Assembly: GCA_937974175.1 (NCBI GenBank) | Contig: CALJIG010000047.1 | Span: 55,322-119,321 of the forward strand | Reading direction: 5' to 3' | Source: an uncultured Ignavibacteria bacterium | Lineage (GTDB): Bacteria; Bacteroidota; Ignavibacteria; Tepidaquicellales; Tepidaquicellaceae | DNA: 64,000 nt | Part shown: positions 37,115-45,971 of the stretch, piece after piece | Layout of the letters: the number at the start of each line of letters is the position of its first letter | How positions within the stretch are numbered: the stretch's first letter is position 1 | Notes under the pieces: model-generated | The model's input: the letters and a program-made list of their open reading frames with translations, nothing else | The model's database searches: none | What the model was told of the DNA's origin: nothing | Translations under genes and position numbers: made by a program

Positions 37115-38578
37115 TTATTTCAGCTTCTCCATTTTATTCCGGATATATGTCATGTGATAAAATTTTCTTCCGTCGTTTGCTTCATTAAGTACGAAATCGT
37201 CAATCTTTGTTCCCATCTCTTCGCATTTAATTATAGCGTCAAAAAATCTTAATGAGTCCGGAATAAATTTATATGCATGCTGATGAATTTCTCCGTTATC
37301 TTTGTAGAACTGTTTGAACGCATGTAAAGCAGCAATCGCGCTTTCATATGCTTTCAATTCTATAAAATTCATGATGTAATAAAAACGTATATCCAGTTTC
37401 ATCATTATGTAATCATCCGATATATTTCTCAGATAATTTAAAGATTCCTCGTAATTTCCTCTTTTGAAACTGAAAATGCTTTTGATATAATTAAACTGAT
37501 TGCTTTGATGCTCTTTATTCAAATAAGGAACATACTCATTCGCAAAATTTTCAGCCCATTCATATTCCTTTAAATTCATTGCAGTGATAAACATGTCGTA
37601 AAAATCTCCGATTTCTAAAAATATCCTTATATCCCCGGGAAAGAATTTCATACTACAAAACAATTTAGAAAACTCAAATACTTCATTGCTATAATCCTTT
37701 TTTACCTTGGATAAATTGGCTACAATAATTCCGTTTGTTCGAGTTATAAAACTATATGCTTCCCATTTTTCAACAGTATGAATTGTTTTCAATATTTCAC
37801 TTTTCAAATCGTAATAAGTTTCTTCAGTTATATCATGAATTGTATAATAATAAAGCAGAAAATTTACTTTCAGATATGAGTAATATTTATTCTCAGTTTC
37901 TTTTAATTTTTCCAAAAATTTATTCATATCAAGCGAGTCTATAAAAGCATCATTCATAACTAATTTAAACTCCGGTGATAAAAGCCTGTCATTCATACTA
38001 TATGCAAATGAATCAGAGTATGTGGATTTTAACAATCCGACAATTACAGATTCTGAATGTATGCGGGAGATTTCTTTCAAATCTTCACTATCCCATTCAC
38101 TGCTGGTTAAAAAATTATGTTTACGAAGCGTATCCATTCTAAGTTTATAAAAATATTTAAAATCATTGGTAATAAATCCGTTATCGTTTTGCGCTGTGCT
38201 TTTTTTAATAAATTTTTCCGACTCATCAAATAAACTTTTTCTTGATAAACCTTCCGCAATAAATACATCCAGTTCATACTCTTTAAATGTAAACATTTCT
38301 TCATATCCTAAAAATTTTCGTAGAAGATTTCCGAACTCTGAATATAGATTTTTTATTCTCTTCTCTTTATTCTCTCCGTCAGGAAAGATCTTCTTAGCCA
38401 TGTTTTCATAGGATAAAGTCTTTGAATTAAAATCAGGGTATGATTTTAAAACGGCATCATAAATTATCTCAAGTGAAGAAGTAGTATTGTGATAAGGAGA
38501 TTTTACAAAATCGCCGCAGCGTTTTAGCTCTGCTAAACTTAATCTCTTAAGTATTGATATCGTTACTGATGAAAGCAT
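37115..38578 (-). CDS. ~485-aa TPR-like paralogue (copy D)
   Basis: 487 residues with ILKRLSLAELKRCGDFV and SPYHN at 27-31, NLYSEFGNLLRKFLGYEE near 80, and the C-terminal helix pairs (NYIKSIFSFKRGNYEESLNYL; RFYYIMNFIELKAYESAIAAL), ending KMEKLK. It is closest to copies A and E by eye. It is divergent from the delta-60-like cargo at 38745, with 166 bases between start codons. On the minus strand a TATATTTG box (38624-38617) fits a Bacteroidota -7 element, about 40 bases before the start. CCC lies close before the ATG, as at copies A and E. Confidence 0.9.
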   Translation of the reverse strand: MLSSVTISILKRLSLAELKRCGDFVKSPYHNTTSSLEIIYDAVLKSYPDFNSKTLSYENMAKKIFPDGENKEKRIKNLYSEFGNLLRKFLGYEEMFTFKEYELDVFIAEGLSRKSLFDESEKFIKKSTAQNDNGFITNDFKYFYKLRMDTLRKHNFLTSSEWDSEDLKEISRIHSESVIVGLLKSTYSDSFAYSMNDRLLSPEFKLVMNDAFIDSLDMNKFLEKLKETENKYYSYLKVNFLLYYYTIHDITEETYYDLKSEILKTIHTVEKWEAYSFITRTNGIIVANLSKVKKDYSNEVFEFSKLFCSMKFFPGDIRIFLEIGDFYDMFITAMNLKEYEWAENFANEYVPYLNKEHQSNQFNYIKSIFSFKRGNYEESLNYLRNISDDYIMMKLDIRFYYIMNFIELKAYESAIAALHAFKQFYKDNGEIHQHAYKFIPDSLRFFDAIIKCEEMGTKIDDFVLNEANDGRKFYHMTYIRNKMEKLK

Positions 38579-38616
38579 AAATGGGAAAGCCTTGGGGTTT
38601 AAAATTCTGTTAATTA

Positions 38617-38624
38617 CAAATATA
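38617..38624 (-). promoter_or_regulatory. -7 box of family copy D
   Basis: TATATTTG on the minus strand, matching TAnnTTTG; no clear -33 TTTG at the usual distance. It lies about 40 bases from the oppositely directed cargo promoter, so the two transcription start areas are close. Confidence 0.45.
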
Positions 38625-38662
38625 ATTCGCTTTTCAGGTTGAGGAAAAGTGGGATTTTTGCG

Positions 38663-38702
38663 AAATTTCTGTTTGATACCAAGATAAGAATAATTTAGTT
38701 TG
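38663..38702 (+). promoter_or_regulatory. Cargo promoter of gene 38745
   Basis: AAATTTCTGTTTG (38663-38675), exactly 20 bases, TAGTTTG (38696-38702). It is among the best matches to the shared cargo promoter. Confidence 0.65.
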
Positions 38703-38744
38703 CATGTAACTTAAAACTACTTCATAAACTATATTAAAATCCCT

Positions 38745-41504
38745 ATGAAAACTATTCTACTGAAAATTTATATTTTCATTCTATTCTCCTCCTTATCATT
38801 TGCTCAGGTCAATAATTCAGCAAATTCACTATCAACAATTTTAAATCCTGACGGAAGTATAAAAACCGGCTCAGGAAATCAGTATAACGGAAGCTACGAT
38901 ACAAAAGGATTTACTATGGAACTGACTAAGTCGGGTTCTCCTGTATTTACAACGGATGCGGCGGCTTCCGGTTGGGTTGGGGGATATTGTCAGGAAGGGC
39001 TCAATGCTCCGGTGAGGGCTCTTGCAGTAATCGGGACTGACTTATATGTAGGAGGAGATTTCGGTTACGCCGGAGGGGTACAAATGAATCACGGAATTGT
39101 AAAATGGGATGGCTCGAAATGGTCAAACCTTGGTTCAGGAGCTAATGATTATGTACAAATATTTGCAGTAGATGGAACTACATTATATGCAGCGGGAGGG
39201 TTTACAAATATGGGAGGAGTTTCAGGTACATCCAGAGTTGCAAAATGGGACGGCACAAACTGGTCAGCTCTTGGAACAGGAGTTAATCAGAGAGTTTGGG
39301 CTTTAACTTTTATTGGAACTGATTTATATATTGGAGGAGAGTTTACAACAGCCGGCGGAAGCCCTGCAAATTATATAGCTAAATGGAATGGTTCAAGCTG
39401 GTCTGCATTAGGAACCGGAATGAACAGCACGGTTTATGCAATTGCAGGTACATCAAGCAGTAGTGTTTATGCAGGCGGAACCTTTGGTCAGGCAGGAGGA
39501 ATAAATGTAGGTAATGTTGCCAGATGGAATGGCAGCGCCTGGTCTGCTATGGGAACAGGTGTCAATGGTCAGATCATAGGTATGGCAATGATAGGAACTG
39601 ATTTATATATAGGTGGTGGTTTTACTACTGCGAATGGATTAACTGTAAATAGAGTTGCGAAGTGGAATGGTTCAAACTGGGCTGCACTTGGTACAGGAAT
39701 GAATGCAACAATTTATTCACTTCTTGCAGATGGAACTGACTTATATGTTAGCGGTGACTTTTCAACAGCAGGGGGAATTTCTGCATTAAGAGTTGCCAAG
39801 TGGAATGGCAGTTCCTGGTCAGCAATCGGCAATGGCACCGGTCCTGATCAATTTGTATGGCGTCTTGCAATTTATAATTCAGAAATTTTTGCAGGGGGAA
39901 ATCTTCAAAATTCAGGCAGTGAAAGAACATCTTTCTTATCAAAATTTAATGGCACAAAGTGGACTTCGGTAGGGAATGGAGTTACCGGAAGCTATATATC
40001 ATCACTCTATAATGCAGGAACAAATATGTATGCCGGCGGAAATTTTACTAAAACCGGTGGAGCCGTAAATAATAATATATCAAAATGGAACGGAACCACA
40101 TGGGTACCAATGGGAACAGGCGGAACAAATGACGTAACCAGAACTTTTTGCAGTATGGGAAATGATCTATATGCGGGCGGAGACTTTACCAGTATTTTTT
40201 CGGTTGCTGCAAACAGAATTGCAAAATGGAATGGTTCAAACTGGTCAGCGCTTGGTTCAGGTGTAAGCGGTTCAGTTTACTCAATTGCAGTGATGGGACC
40301 TGATTTATATGTGGGAGGAAATTTTTCTTCTGCCGGAGGAGCGACAGCAAACTTTATAGCTAAGTGGAACGGTTCAAGCTGGTCATCTCTTGGCTCAGGT
40401 ATGGATGGTGTTGTTTATGCACTTGCAGTAGTTGGGACAAATTTATATGCAGGCGGTTCTTTTTTAAATGCAGGCGGAATTTCATCAAAATATATGGCTA
40501 AGTGGAATGGTACCGCTTGGTCAGCTCTTGGCGGAGGTTTGAATGACGTTGTATATACATTAGCGGTTATCGGTACTGATTTATATGCCGGAGGTTCTTT
40601 CAGTGGAACTCCCGGTCTTTCTGCTAATAAAGTTGCTAAATGGAATGGATCAGCCTGGTCCGGTTTAGGAACAAATATTAGTATTGATGGCAGAATAAAT
40701 AGTTTGACTGTCAATGGCAGCGATTTATATGCAGGCGGACAATTTACTTCCATTGGCGGCGTTACAATGAACCGATTAGCTAAGTGGGACGGAACCGGCT
40801 GGTCATCTTTTGGAACTGGTGTAAACAACCATATAAATTCAGTGGCAGTGTTTGGAACAGATCTTTATATGGGAGGATATTTCACTACAGCTAACGGAAT
40901 CATTTCAAATTATTTTGCCCAATGGCACGATGACTTGCTTCCCGTTGAACTTTCTTCATTCACATCAAGTGTTAATGCAAACAAAGTTAAGCTGAACTGG
41001 AGCACTGTGATGGAAGAAAATAATTCAGGATTTGATGTTGAAAGAAAACTCTCCAATGAAAATTACTGGAATAAAATTTCGTTCATAAATGGTTACGGAA
41101 CAACGAACAACGTACAGAATTATTCTTATGAAGATAAAAATCTTTCATCGGGAAAATATAACTACAGATTAAAGCAGGTTGATTTCAACGGCAATTATAA
41201 GTATTATGATTTATCCTCAGAAGTCATCATCGGAACGCCGAACAGATTCAGGCTAAACCAAAACTATCCTAATCCTTTCAATCCAACAACCAAAATAAAT
41301 TTCGAATTACCAAATTCCGGCTTTATTACACTAAGTATTTTTGATATCTCCGGCAGGGAAGTTAAACAGCTTGTTAACGAAACTAAACCGGCAGGATATT
41401 ATTCTGTAGTATTCGATGCAAAGGGTTTATCAAGTGGAGCATACTTCTATAAATTGACCGGAGATAACTTCAGCGATACAAAAAAAATGGTATTGGTGAA
41501 GTAG
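38745..41504 (+). CDS. T9SS cargo with delta-60-like repeats (919 aa)
   Basis: A signal peptide (1-20, SLSFAQ) leads into about 14 repeats of ~48 residues of the type 'AVIGTDLYVGGDF..AGG...N.VAKWNGS.WSALGTG', resembling delta-60/Kelch-like propeller repeats. The LLPVELSSF module starts near 730 and a sorting domain closes the protein (NYPNPFNPTTKINFELP; KKMVLVK). ATCCCT directly precedes the ATG. It is divergent from family copy D and followed after 95 bases by another cargo on the same strand, with which it may be co-transcribed since I find no terminator or promoter between them. Likely a surface propeller; ligand unknown. Confidence 0.92.
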   Translation: MKTILLKIYIFILFSSLSFAQVNNSANSLSTILNPDGSIKTGSGNQYNGSYDTKGFTMELTKSGSPVFTTDAAASGWVGGYCQEGLNAPVRALAVIGTDLYVGGDFGYAGGVQMNHGIVKWDGSKWSNLGSGANDYVQIFAVDGTTLYAAGGFTNMGGVSGTSRVAKWDGTNWSALGTGVNQRVWALTFIGTDLYIGGEFTTAGGSPANYIAKWNGSSWSALGTGMNSTVYAIAGTSSSSVYAGGTFGQAGGINVGNVARWNGSAWSAMGTGVNGQIIGMAMIGTDLYIGGGFTTANGLTVNRVAKWNGSNWAALGTGMNATIYSLLADGTDLYVSGDFSTAGGISALRVAKWNGSSWSAIGNGTGPDQFVWRLAIYNSEIFAGGNLQNSGSERTSFLSKFNGTKWTSVGNGVTGSYISSLYNAGTNMYAGGNFTKTGGAVNNNISKWNGTTWVPMGTGGTNDVTRTFCSMGNDLYAGGDFTSIFSVAANRIAKWNGSNWSALGSGVSGSVYSIAVMGPDLYVGGNFSSAGGATANFIAKWNGSSWSSLGSGMDGVVYALAVVGTNLYAGGSFLNAGGISSKYMAKWNGTAWSALGGGLNDVVYTLAVIGTDLYAGGSFSGTPGLSANKVAKWNGSAWSGLGTNISIDGRINSLTVNGSDLYAGGQFTSIGGVTMNRLAKWDGTGWSSFGTGVNNHINSVAVFGTDLYMGGYFTTANGIISNYFAQWHDDLLPVELSSFTSSVNANKVKLNWSTVMEENNSGFDVERKLSNENYWNKISFINGYGTTNNVQNYSYEDKNLSSGKYNYRLKQVDFNGNYKYYDLSSEVIIGTPNRFRLNQNYPNPFNPTTKINFELPNSGFITLSIFDISGREVKQLVNETKPAGYYSVVFDAKGLSSGAYFYKLTGDNFSDTKKMVLVK

Positions 41505-41507
41505 AAA

Positions 41508-41543
41508 GTTCATAAAGTTCATAAAGTTCATAAAGTTCATAAA
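41508..41543. repeat. Perfect 9-bp tandem repeat x4
   Basis: GTTCATAAA is repeated four times without change, three bases after the stop codon of gene 38745 and 56 bases before gene 41600. Perfect short repeats of this kind can vary in copy number between strains. Confidence 0.9.
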
Positions 41544-41599
41544 GAAAAAAATTTATAAAGTAAATTATTCTCTAAAAAATTATATAAAAAAAAATCCCT

Positions 41600-44536
41600 A
41601 TGAAATACCTATTCACATTTAAAAACCCGGCAGCATTTCAGGCATCAATAGTTATGTTCGTGTTTGTTCTATTTTTGATTTTAGTAGTTTTTTCAATTAA
41701 CTCATTTGCGCAGGCAACATTTTCCACTAAGACAGATTTCACAACAGGAAGTGGAACATTTTCAGTTGCAATCCGTGACTTAAACGGCGATGGAAAACCG
41801 GATATAGCAGCAGCAAACGGCAATTCGAACACTGTTTCAGTTTTATTGAACACTACGCCTGCAGGCAGCGCAACACCTACTTTTTCTGCAAAGACGGATT
41901 TTTCTACGGGTCCCCATCCGACATCAGTTGCAATAGGAGATTTCAACGGCGACGGAAAACCTGATATGGTAGTAACAAATGCCGACTCAACTTCAGTTTC
42001 AGTCTTTTTAAATACAACAATTCCAGGCGCATCAACTCCAACTTTTTCTGCCAGAACGAATTTTTCAACGGAAGTTGGTGCAGAACCGCATTCTGTGTCA
42101 ATAAGTGATTTCAACGGCGATGGAAAACTGGATTTTGTTGTAACATTTGCAGCCGATACCAAAGTTTCAGTATATTTAAATACAACAACTCCCGGAGCAT
42201 CTGCACCAACGTTTTCTGTTAAGACGGATTTTACAACGGGTTCGGTTTCATATTCAGTATCAATCGAAGATTTCAACGGTGACGGAAAACCGGATTTAGT
42301 ATCTGCAAATGCCGGCGCAAATACAGTTTCAGTTTTATTTAACACAACACCAACGGGCAATGCAGCGCCAAGTTTCTCTGCAAAGACAGATTTTGCTACA
42401 GGCTCCTATGCAGGGACAGTATCAGTAGGCGATTTTAATGGCGACGGAAAACCTGATATGGCAGTAACAAATGCCAGCTCAAACTCAGTTTCAGTTTTAC
42501 TAAACACAACACCAACAGGAAATTCGACACCAACTTTTTCTGCAAAGACTGATTTTACAACGGGAACTTTTCCTTATGCAGTATCAGTTTACGACATAAA
42601 TGACGATGGAAAACCTGATATGGCTGTTGCAAATTACGATGAAAATTCTGTCTCAGTTTTTTTAAACACTACAACTCCCGGCGCATCTACACCAACGTTT
42701 ACAGATAAGACAGATTTTACTACTGGAACCAGTCCTAGTTCAGTATCAATCTGTGATTTAAACGGCGATGGTAAACCGGATATGGCATCTGCAAATTATA
42801 ACGAAAACAATGTATCAGTTCTTTTAAATACCATGACGCTTGGCGTTGCAGCGCCTTCATTTTCTGCCGGAACCGGAATAGCTGCGGCGGGAAGTGCGCA
42901 GGACGTTTGCTCAGCAGATTTCAATGGCGATGGTAAGCCGGATTTTGCTTCTGCTAATTATGGTTCAAGCACAATTTCTGTAAATCTGAATACAACTACA
43001 CCCGGTGCTTCGACTCCCACTTTTTCCTCATTTACAACATTTGCCGCCAACACCTCTGTTATAGGAATCTGGAGCGCAGATTTCAACGGTGATGGTAAGC
43101 CGGATTTAGCTTGTATAAATTATGGTCCTTCTATTATTTCAGTATATATTAATACAACCACACCGGGCGCTTCAACACCAACATTTACAGCAAAGACAGA
43201 TTTTGCATCTATTAATACGGGCAACTATTTAGTCGCTGCTGATTTTAACGGCGACGGCAAACCGGATTTAGCTTGCACAGATATGAACGATAACTCGATG
43301 TCAGTCTTTCTGAATACTACAACACCGGGCTCTACAACACCATCGTTTGCTGCTAAAACAACTTTTACGGCAGGTAATCATGTTAATAAAATTTTAGCAT
43401 CAGATTTTAACTGCGACGGTAAGCCGGATATAGTAGTTGGTAACAGAGATGCGAATAACATTTCAGTATATATAAATACAACTACCCCCGGCGCAGCAAC
43501 ACCTACATTTACAGCTAAAACAGATTTTGCTGTGAATGGTAATGCATATGGGCTTGGTTCAGGAGACTTCAATGGTGATGGCAAGCAGGATATAGCTTGC
43601 GCGAACGGCTCAGTAATTTCCGTATTTCTTAATACAACTACCCCCGGCGCTACAACTCCAACATTTTCCGCAAAAACAGATTTTGCCACGACAGCAACGG
43701 CTTTCTATATTTGCACAGCCGATTTTAATGGTGATGGAAAAATTGATTTAGGATATACTAATTCTTCTTATTGCTCGATATATTTAAATAATACTGCACC
43801 GGGTTCTTCAACTCCGTCATTTAATAATAAGACTGATTATGCGACTGGGGGAGGAGGAATCTTCGAAGCAGATTTCAACTTAGACGGGAAAAAAGATTTA
43901 ATAACCTCAAGTGGTAATAGCGGTTCAACTTTTGTCTATTTAAATCAGGCAAATCTTCCTGTTCCCGTTGAACTCTCATCGTTTACTTCTTCAGTTGATA
44001 AACAGAATGTAACTCTAAGCTGGAGCACAGTTCAGGAAGAAAATAACAGGGGATTTGATATAGAAAGAAATTCATTCGGAGCAGGATGGAAAAAAGTAGG
44101 ATACACAGAGGGACACGGCACAACAAACCAAATAAGTAATTACTCATTTACAGAACGCGGGATGGCAACGGGACATTATAATTACCGTTTGAAGCAAATA
44201 GATTATAACGGAAATTATAAGTATTATGACTTAACAAATGAGGTCATCATAGGGATACCTCAAAAGTACAGTCTGGTACAAAACTACCCAAACCCGTTCA
44301 ATCCCGTCTCTGTTATTGGGTATCAGTTACCTGCAAGCGGATTTGTATCATTGACGGTTTTTGATATATCCGGCAGGGAAGTATCAATCTTAGTTAATGA
44401 AGTAAAAGAAGCGGGATATTATTCAGTAACATTCGATGCGAAGAGTTTATCAAGCGGAACATATTTTTATAAGCTCACCGCAGAAGGTGACAAGAGTAAA
44501 TTCGTATCTACAAAAAAGATGATTCTTATTAAGTAA
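41600..44536 (+). CDS. FG-GAP/VCBS T9SS cargo (978 aa)
   Basis: The N-terminus is a longer-than-usual signal (cleavage near 38, SINSFAQ). About 14 FG-GAP/VCBS units with DFNGDGKPD loops follow, separated by TTTPGASTPTFSAKTDF linkers. The PVPVELSSF module and a sorting domain (NYPNPFNPVSVIGYQLP; KKMILIK) end the protein. It is the full-length sister of the split gene at 6486-9394: they share long near-identical repeats and the IERNSFGAGWKK module. It has the intact SVLLNTMTLG segment where that gene shifts frame. ATCCCT precedes the ATG. It has no own copy of the ~485-residue family. Calcium-stabilised propeller on the surface by analogy with FG-GAP proteins. Confidence 0.92.
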   Translation: MKYLFTFKNPAAFQASIVMFVFVLFLILVVFSINSFAQATFSTKTDFTTGSGTFSVAIRDLNGDGKPDIAAANGNSNTVSVLLNTTPAGSATPTFSAKTDFSTGPHPTSVAIGDFNGDGKPDMVVTNADSTSVSVFLNTTIPGASTPTFSARTNFSTEVGAEPHSVSISDFNGDGKLDFVVTFAADTKVSVYLNTTTPGASAPTFSVKTDFTTGSVSYSVSIEDFNGDGKPDLVSANAGANTVSVLFNTTPTGNAAPSFSAKTDFATGSYAGTVSVGDFNGDGKPDMAVTNASSNSVSVLLNTTPTGNSTPTFSAKTDFTTGTFPYAVSVYDINDDGKPDMAVANYDENSVSVFLNTTTPGASTPTFTDKTDFTTGTSPSSVSICDLNGDGKPDMASANYNENNVSVLLNTMTLGVAAPSFSAGTGIAAAGSAQDVCSADFNGDGKPDFASANYGSSTISVNLNTTTPGASTPTFSSFTTFAANTSVIGIWSADFNGDGKPDLACINYGPSIISVYINTTTPGASTPTFTAKTDFASINTGNYLVAADFNGDGKPDLACTDMNDNSMSVFLNTTTPGSTTPSFAAKTTFTAGNHVNKILASDFNCDGKPDIVVGNRDANNISVYINTTTPGAATPTFTAKTDFAVNGNAYGLGSGDFNGDGKQDIACANGSVISVFLNTTTPGATTPTFSAKTDFATTATAFYICTADFNGDGKIDLGYTNSSYCSIYLNNTAPGSSTPSFNNKTDYATGGGGIFEADFNLDGKKDLITSSGNSGSTFVYLNQANLPVPVELSSFTSSVDKQNVTLSWSTVQEENNRGFDIERNSFGAGWKKVGYTEGHGTTNQISNYSFTERGMATGHYNYRLKQIDYNGNYKYYDLTNEVIIGIPQKYSLVQNYPNPFNPVSVIGYQLPASGFVSLTVFDISGREVSILVNEVKEAGYYSVTFDAKSLSSGTYFYKLTAEGDKSKFVSTKKMILIK

Positions 44537-44549
44537 AAATAAAGCTATC

Positions 44550-44577
44550 ACTTATCCCCTAAATAAACGGGATAAGT
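44550..44577 (+). terminator. Palindrome after gene 41600, probable terminator
   Basis: ACTTATCCC pairs perfectly with GGGATAAGT across about ten bases, 14 bases after the stop codon. The following T-run is weak (AATTTAAAT). Confidence 0.5.
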
Positions 44578-45316
44578 AATTTAAATCACTTTCCGATACA
44601 GAATGTATAGTTAAAATTAACCATATTATTTATATAGTAGTTAGAGAGTTTACAAAGATTAAAGGTGTAAAAAAAGTGTAAAGGATTCAATTTGATTTCT
44701 TAAAAATGAATATTATGACTCGTTTTTGCAACAGCATTCTTCGCATAGATGTTTAACAATCATCCTTCTATTTATATTCAGATTATATAATTCTTGTTCA
44801 ACTTTATCAATTCGTTTTACTGTTCTTGTTTTTGATATATTCTAAAAATGTCTTCAAATATTTCTCATCTTTTTTGAAAAGAAAAAATTTCAATTTGTAA
44901 AAAAGAATCTGTATAATTTTTATAAAACTTAGTAGTATAAAAAAAGCCGGAGAATACATTCTCAAACTCCTTAAGTATTTTTGTCAACCCCTCTTTCAAT
45001 AAAGTACTAATTATCATTCATAATTAATTTAATCATTTCAAAGGTTGTTATTTCTATTCTCCAGATTTCTAAATTTTTCGTTTTACTATCCAAATCAGTA
45101 TCTTTCTAATAGTCTTGCTATTTTAGATGTAAATATATAATTAACAATACTGATCACTGTTATGATAGAATTTGCCCCTATTTTTATCATGGAAACTTTT
45201 AGTATATCCTGCATTACTTGCTACACCAAACACATCACTTAAGAATATTATTATTCCTTAATTATTCAAGATTAAAAAGACATGATATTTTCCGGTATTT
45301 TAAACTGTCTTTTTAA
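44578..45316. other. Gene-free AT-rich stretch
   Basis: All frames are frequently closed and no repeat of the types seen elsewhere in the window occurs. I see nothing functional here. Together with the next 300 bases this is one of the two gaps of more than 1 kb without an intact gene in the window. Confidence 0.5.
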
Positions 45317-45493
45317 ATTAAAACTGCCATTATAACTCAAACCTTTGCTCCGGTATATGATTCAACAATTATTAAAGGTGGAGTAACAGTATTTTCTTAT
45401 AGCGAAAATACTCTTTCTGTAATATTTATGACTAACGGTAGTGCAAACTTAGTATTGATACAAACAAATCATAAAACACCGATTACCATTTGA
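45317..45493 (+). pseudogene. Possible remnant of a beta-rich protein gene
   Basis: 58 codons are open without a proper start, reading ...FAPVYDSTIIKGGVTVFSYS and SVIFMTNGSANLVLIQT before a TGA. Composition (alternating hydrophobic and polar residues, Gly and Asn turns) looks protein-like and differs from the random-looking flanks. It has no signal peptide and no recognisable family. It may be the leftover 3' end of a decayed secreted-protein gene, or chance. Confidence 0.3.
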
Positions 45494-45637
45494 TGTTGAT
45501 AAATGGTTCGTCCTGTTGACATTTTTCTAATGAACTCTGATTTATTTATTGAGGATATTCTAATTAATGATATAACTTTTTATTATTAATGTAACATTGG
45601 AGATTTTACATTTAACTCAAAAGAACGTATCGCTTAG

Positions 45638-45645
45638 TATATTTG
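45638..45645 (+). promoter_or_regulatory. -7 box upstream of the 45722 operon
   Basis: TATATTTG, a perfect TAnnTTTG match, about 75 bases before the small gene's start. No TTTG at the -33 distance, and the cargo-type AAATTTCT extension is absent, so these genes are not part of the cargo promoter group. Confidence 0.45.
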
Positions 45646-45721
45646 CTAATTAATTTTTTCATTTTTCACGGAAATTTATTAACAATATAACTCAATTTTA
45701 AAATAAAACGGAGGCTGCAAA

Positions 45722-45898
45722 ATGCCCAAGAAATTATTAAATAAAATTAAACAGAACTTTCAAATCTATTCAGAGAAAACTTTGCTGATAGATAAAGAGG
45801 GGGAACTATGGAAACTTAATGAAAAGGACGAAGCAGTTAAAATATCTGAAGAAGAAAATAATTCAAAAGATATAAATAGTAATCCAAATAAAAATTAA
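45722..45898 (+). CDS. Small charged cytoplasmic protein (58 aa)
   Basis: An intact 58-codon frame with a strong ribosome site (GGAGG, 8 bases before the ATG), unusual in this window. The protein is rich in Lys, Glu and Asn, has no signal peptide or membrane segment, and the C-terminal third (ISEEENNSKDINSNPNKN) is probably disordered. It lies 73 bases before the exported protein 45972 on the same strand, behind a TATATTTG box, so it may be the first gene of that operon. No family recognised. Confidence 0.6.
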   Translation: MPKKLLNKIKQNFQIYSEKTLLIDKEGELWKLNEKDEAVKISEEENNSKDINSNPNKN

Positions 45899-45971
45899 TT
45901 TATTGGCAAAAAACAAATAACAAATTAAACCTGCCCTTGGCTCAGGCGGATAAAATTTAAATAACACAAAA

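Noticed and set aside
41638..43689. Long antisense open frames within the FG-GAP genes
   Set aside because: They arise from codon bias in the repeats and recur at matching places in all three FG-GAP genes.
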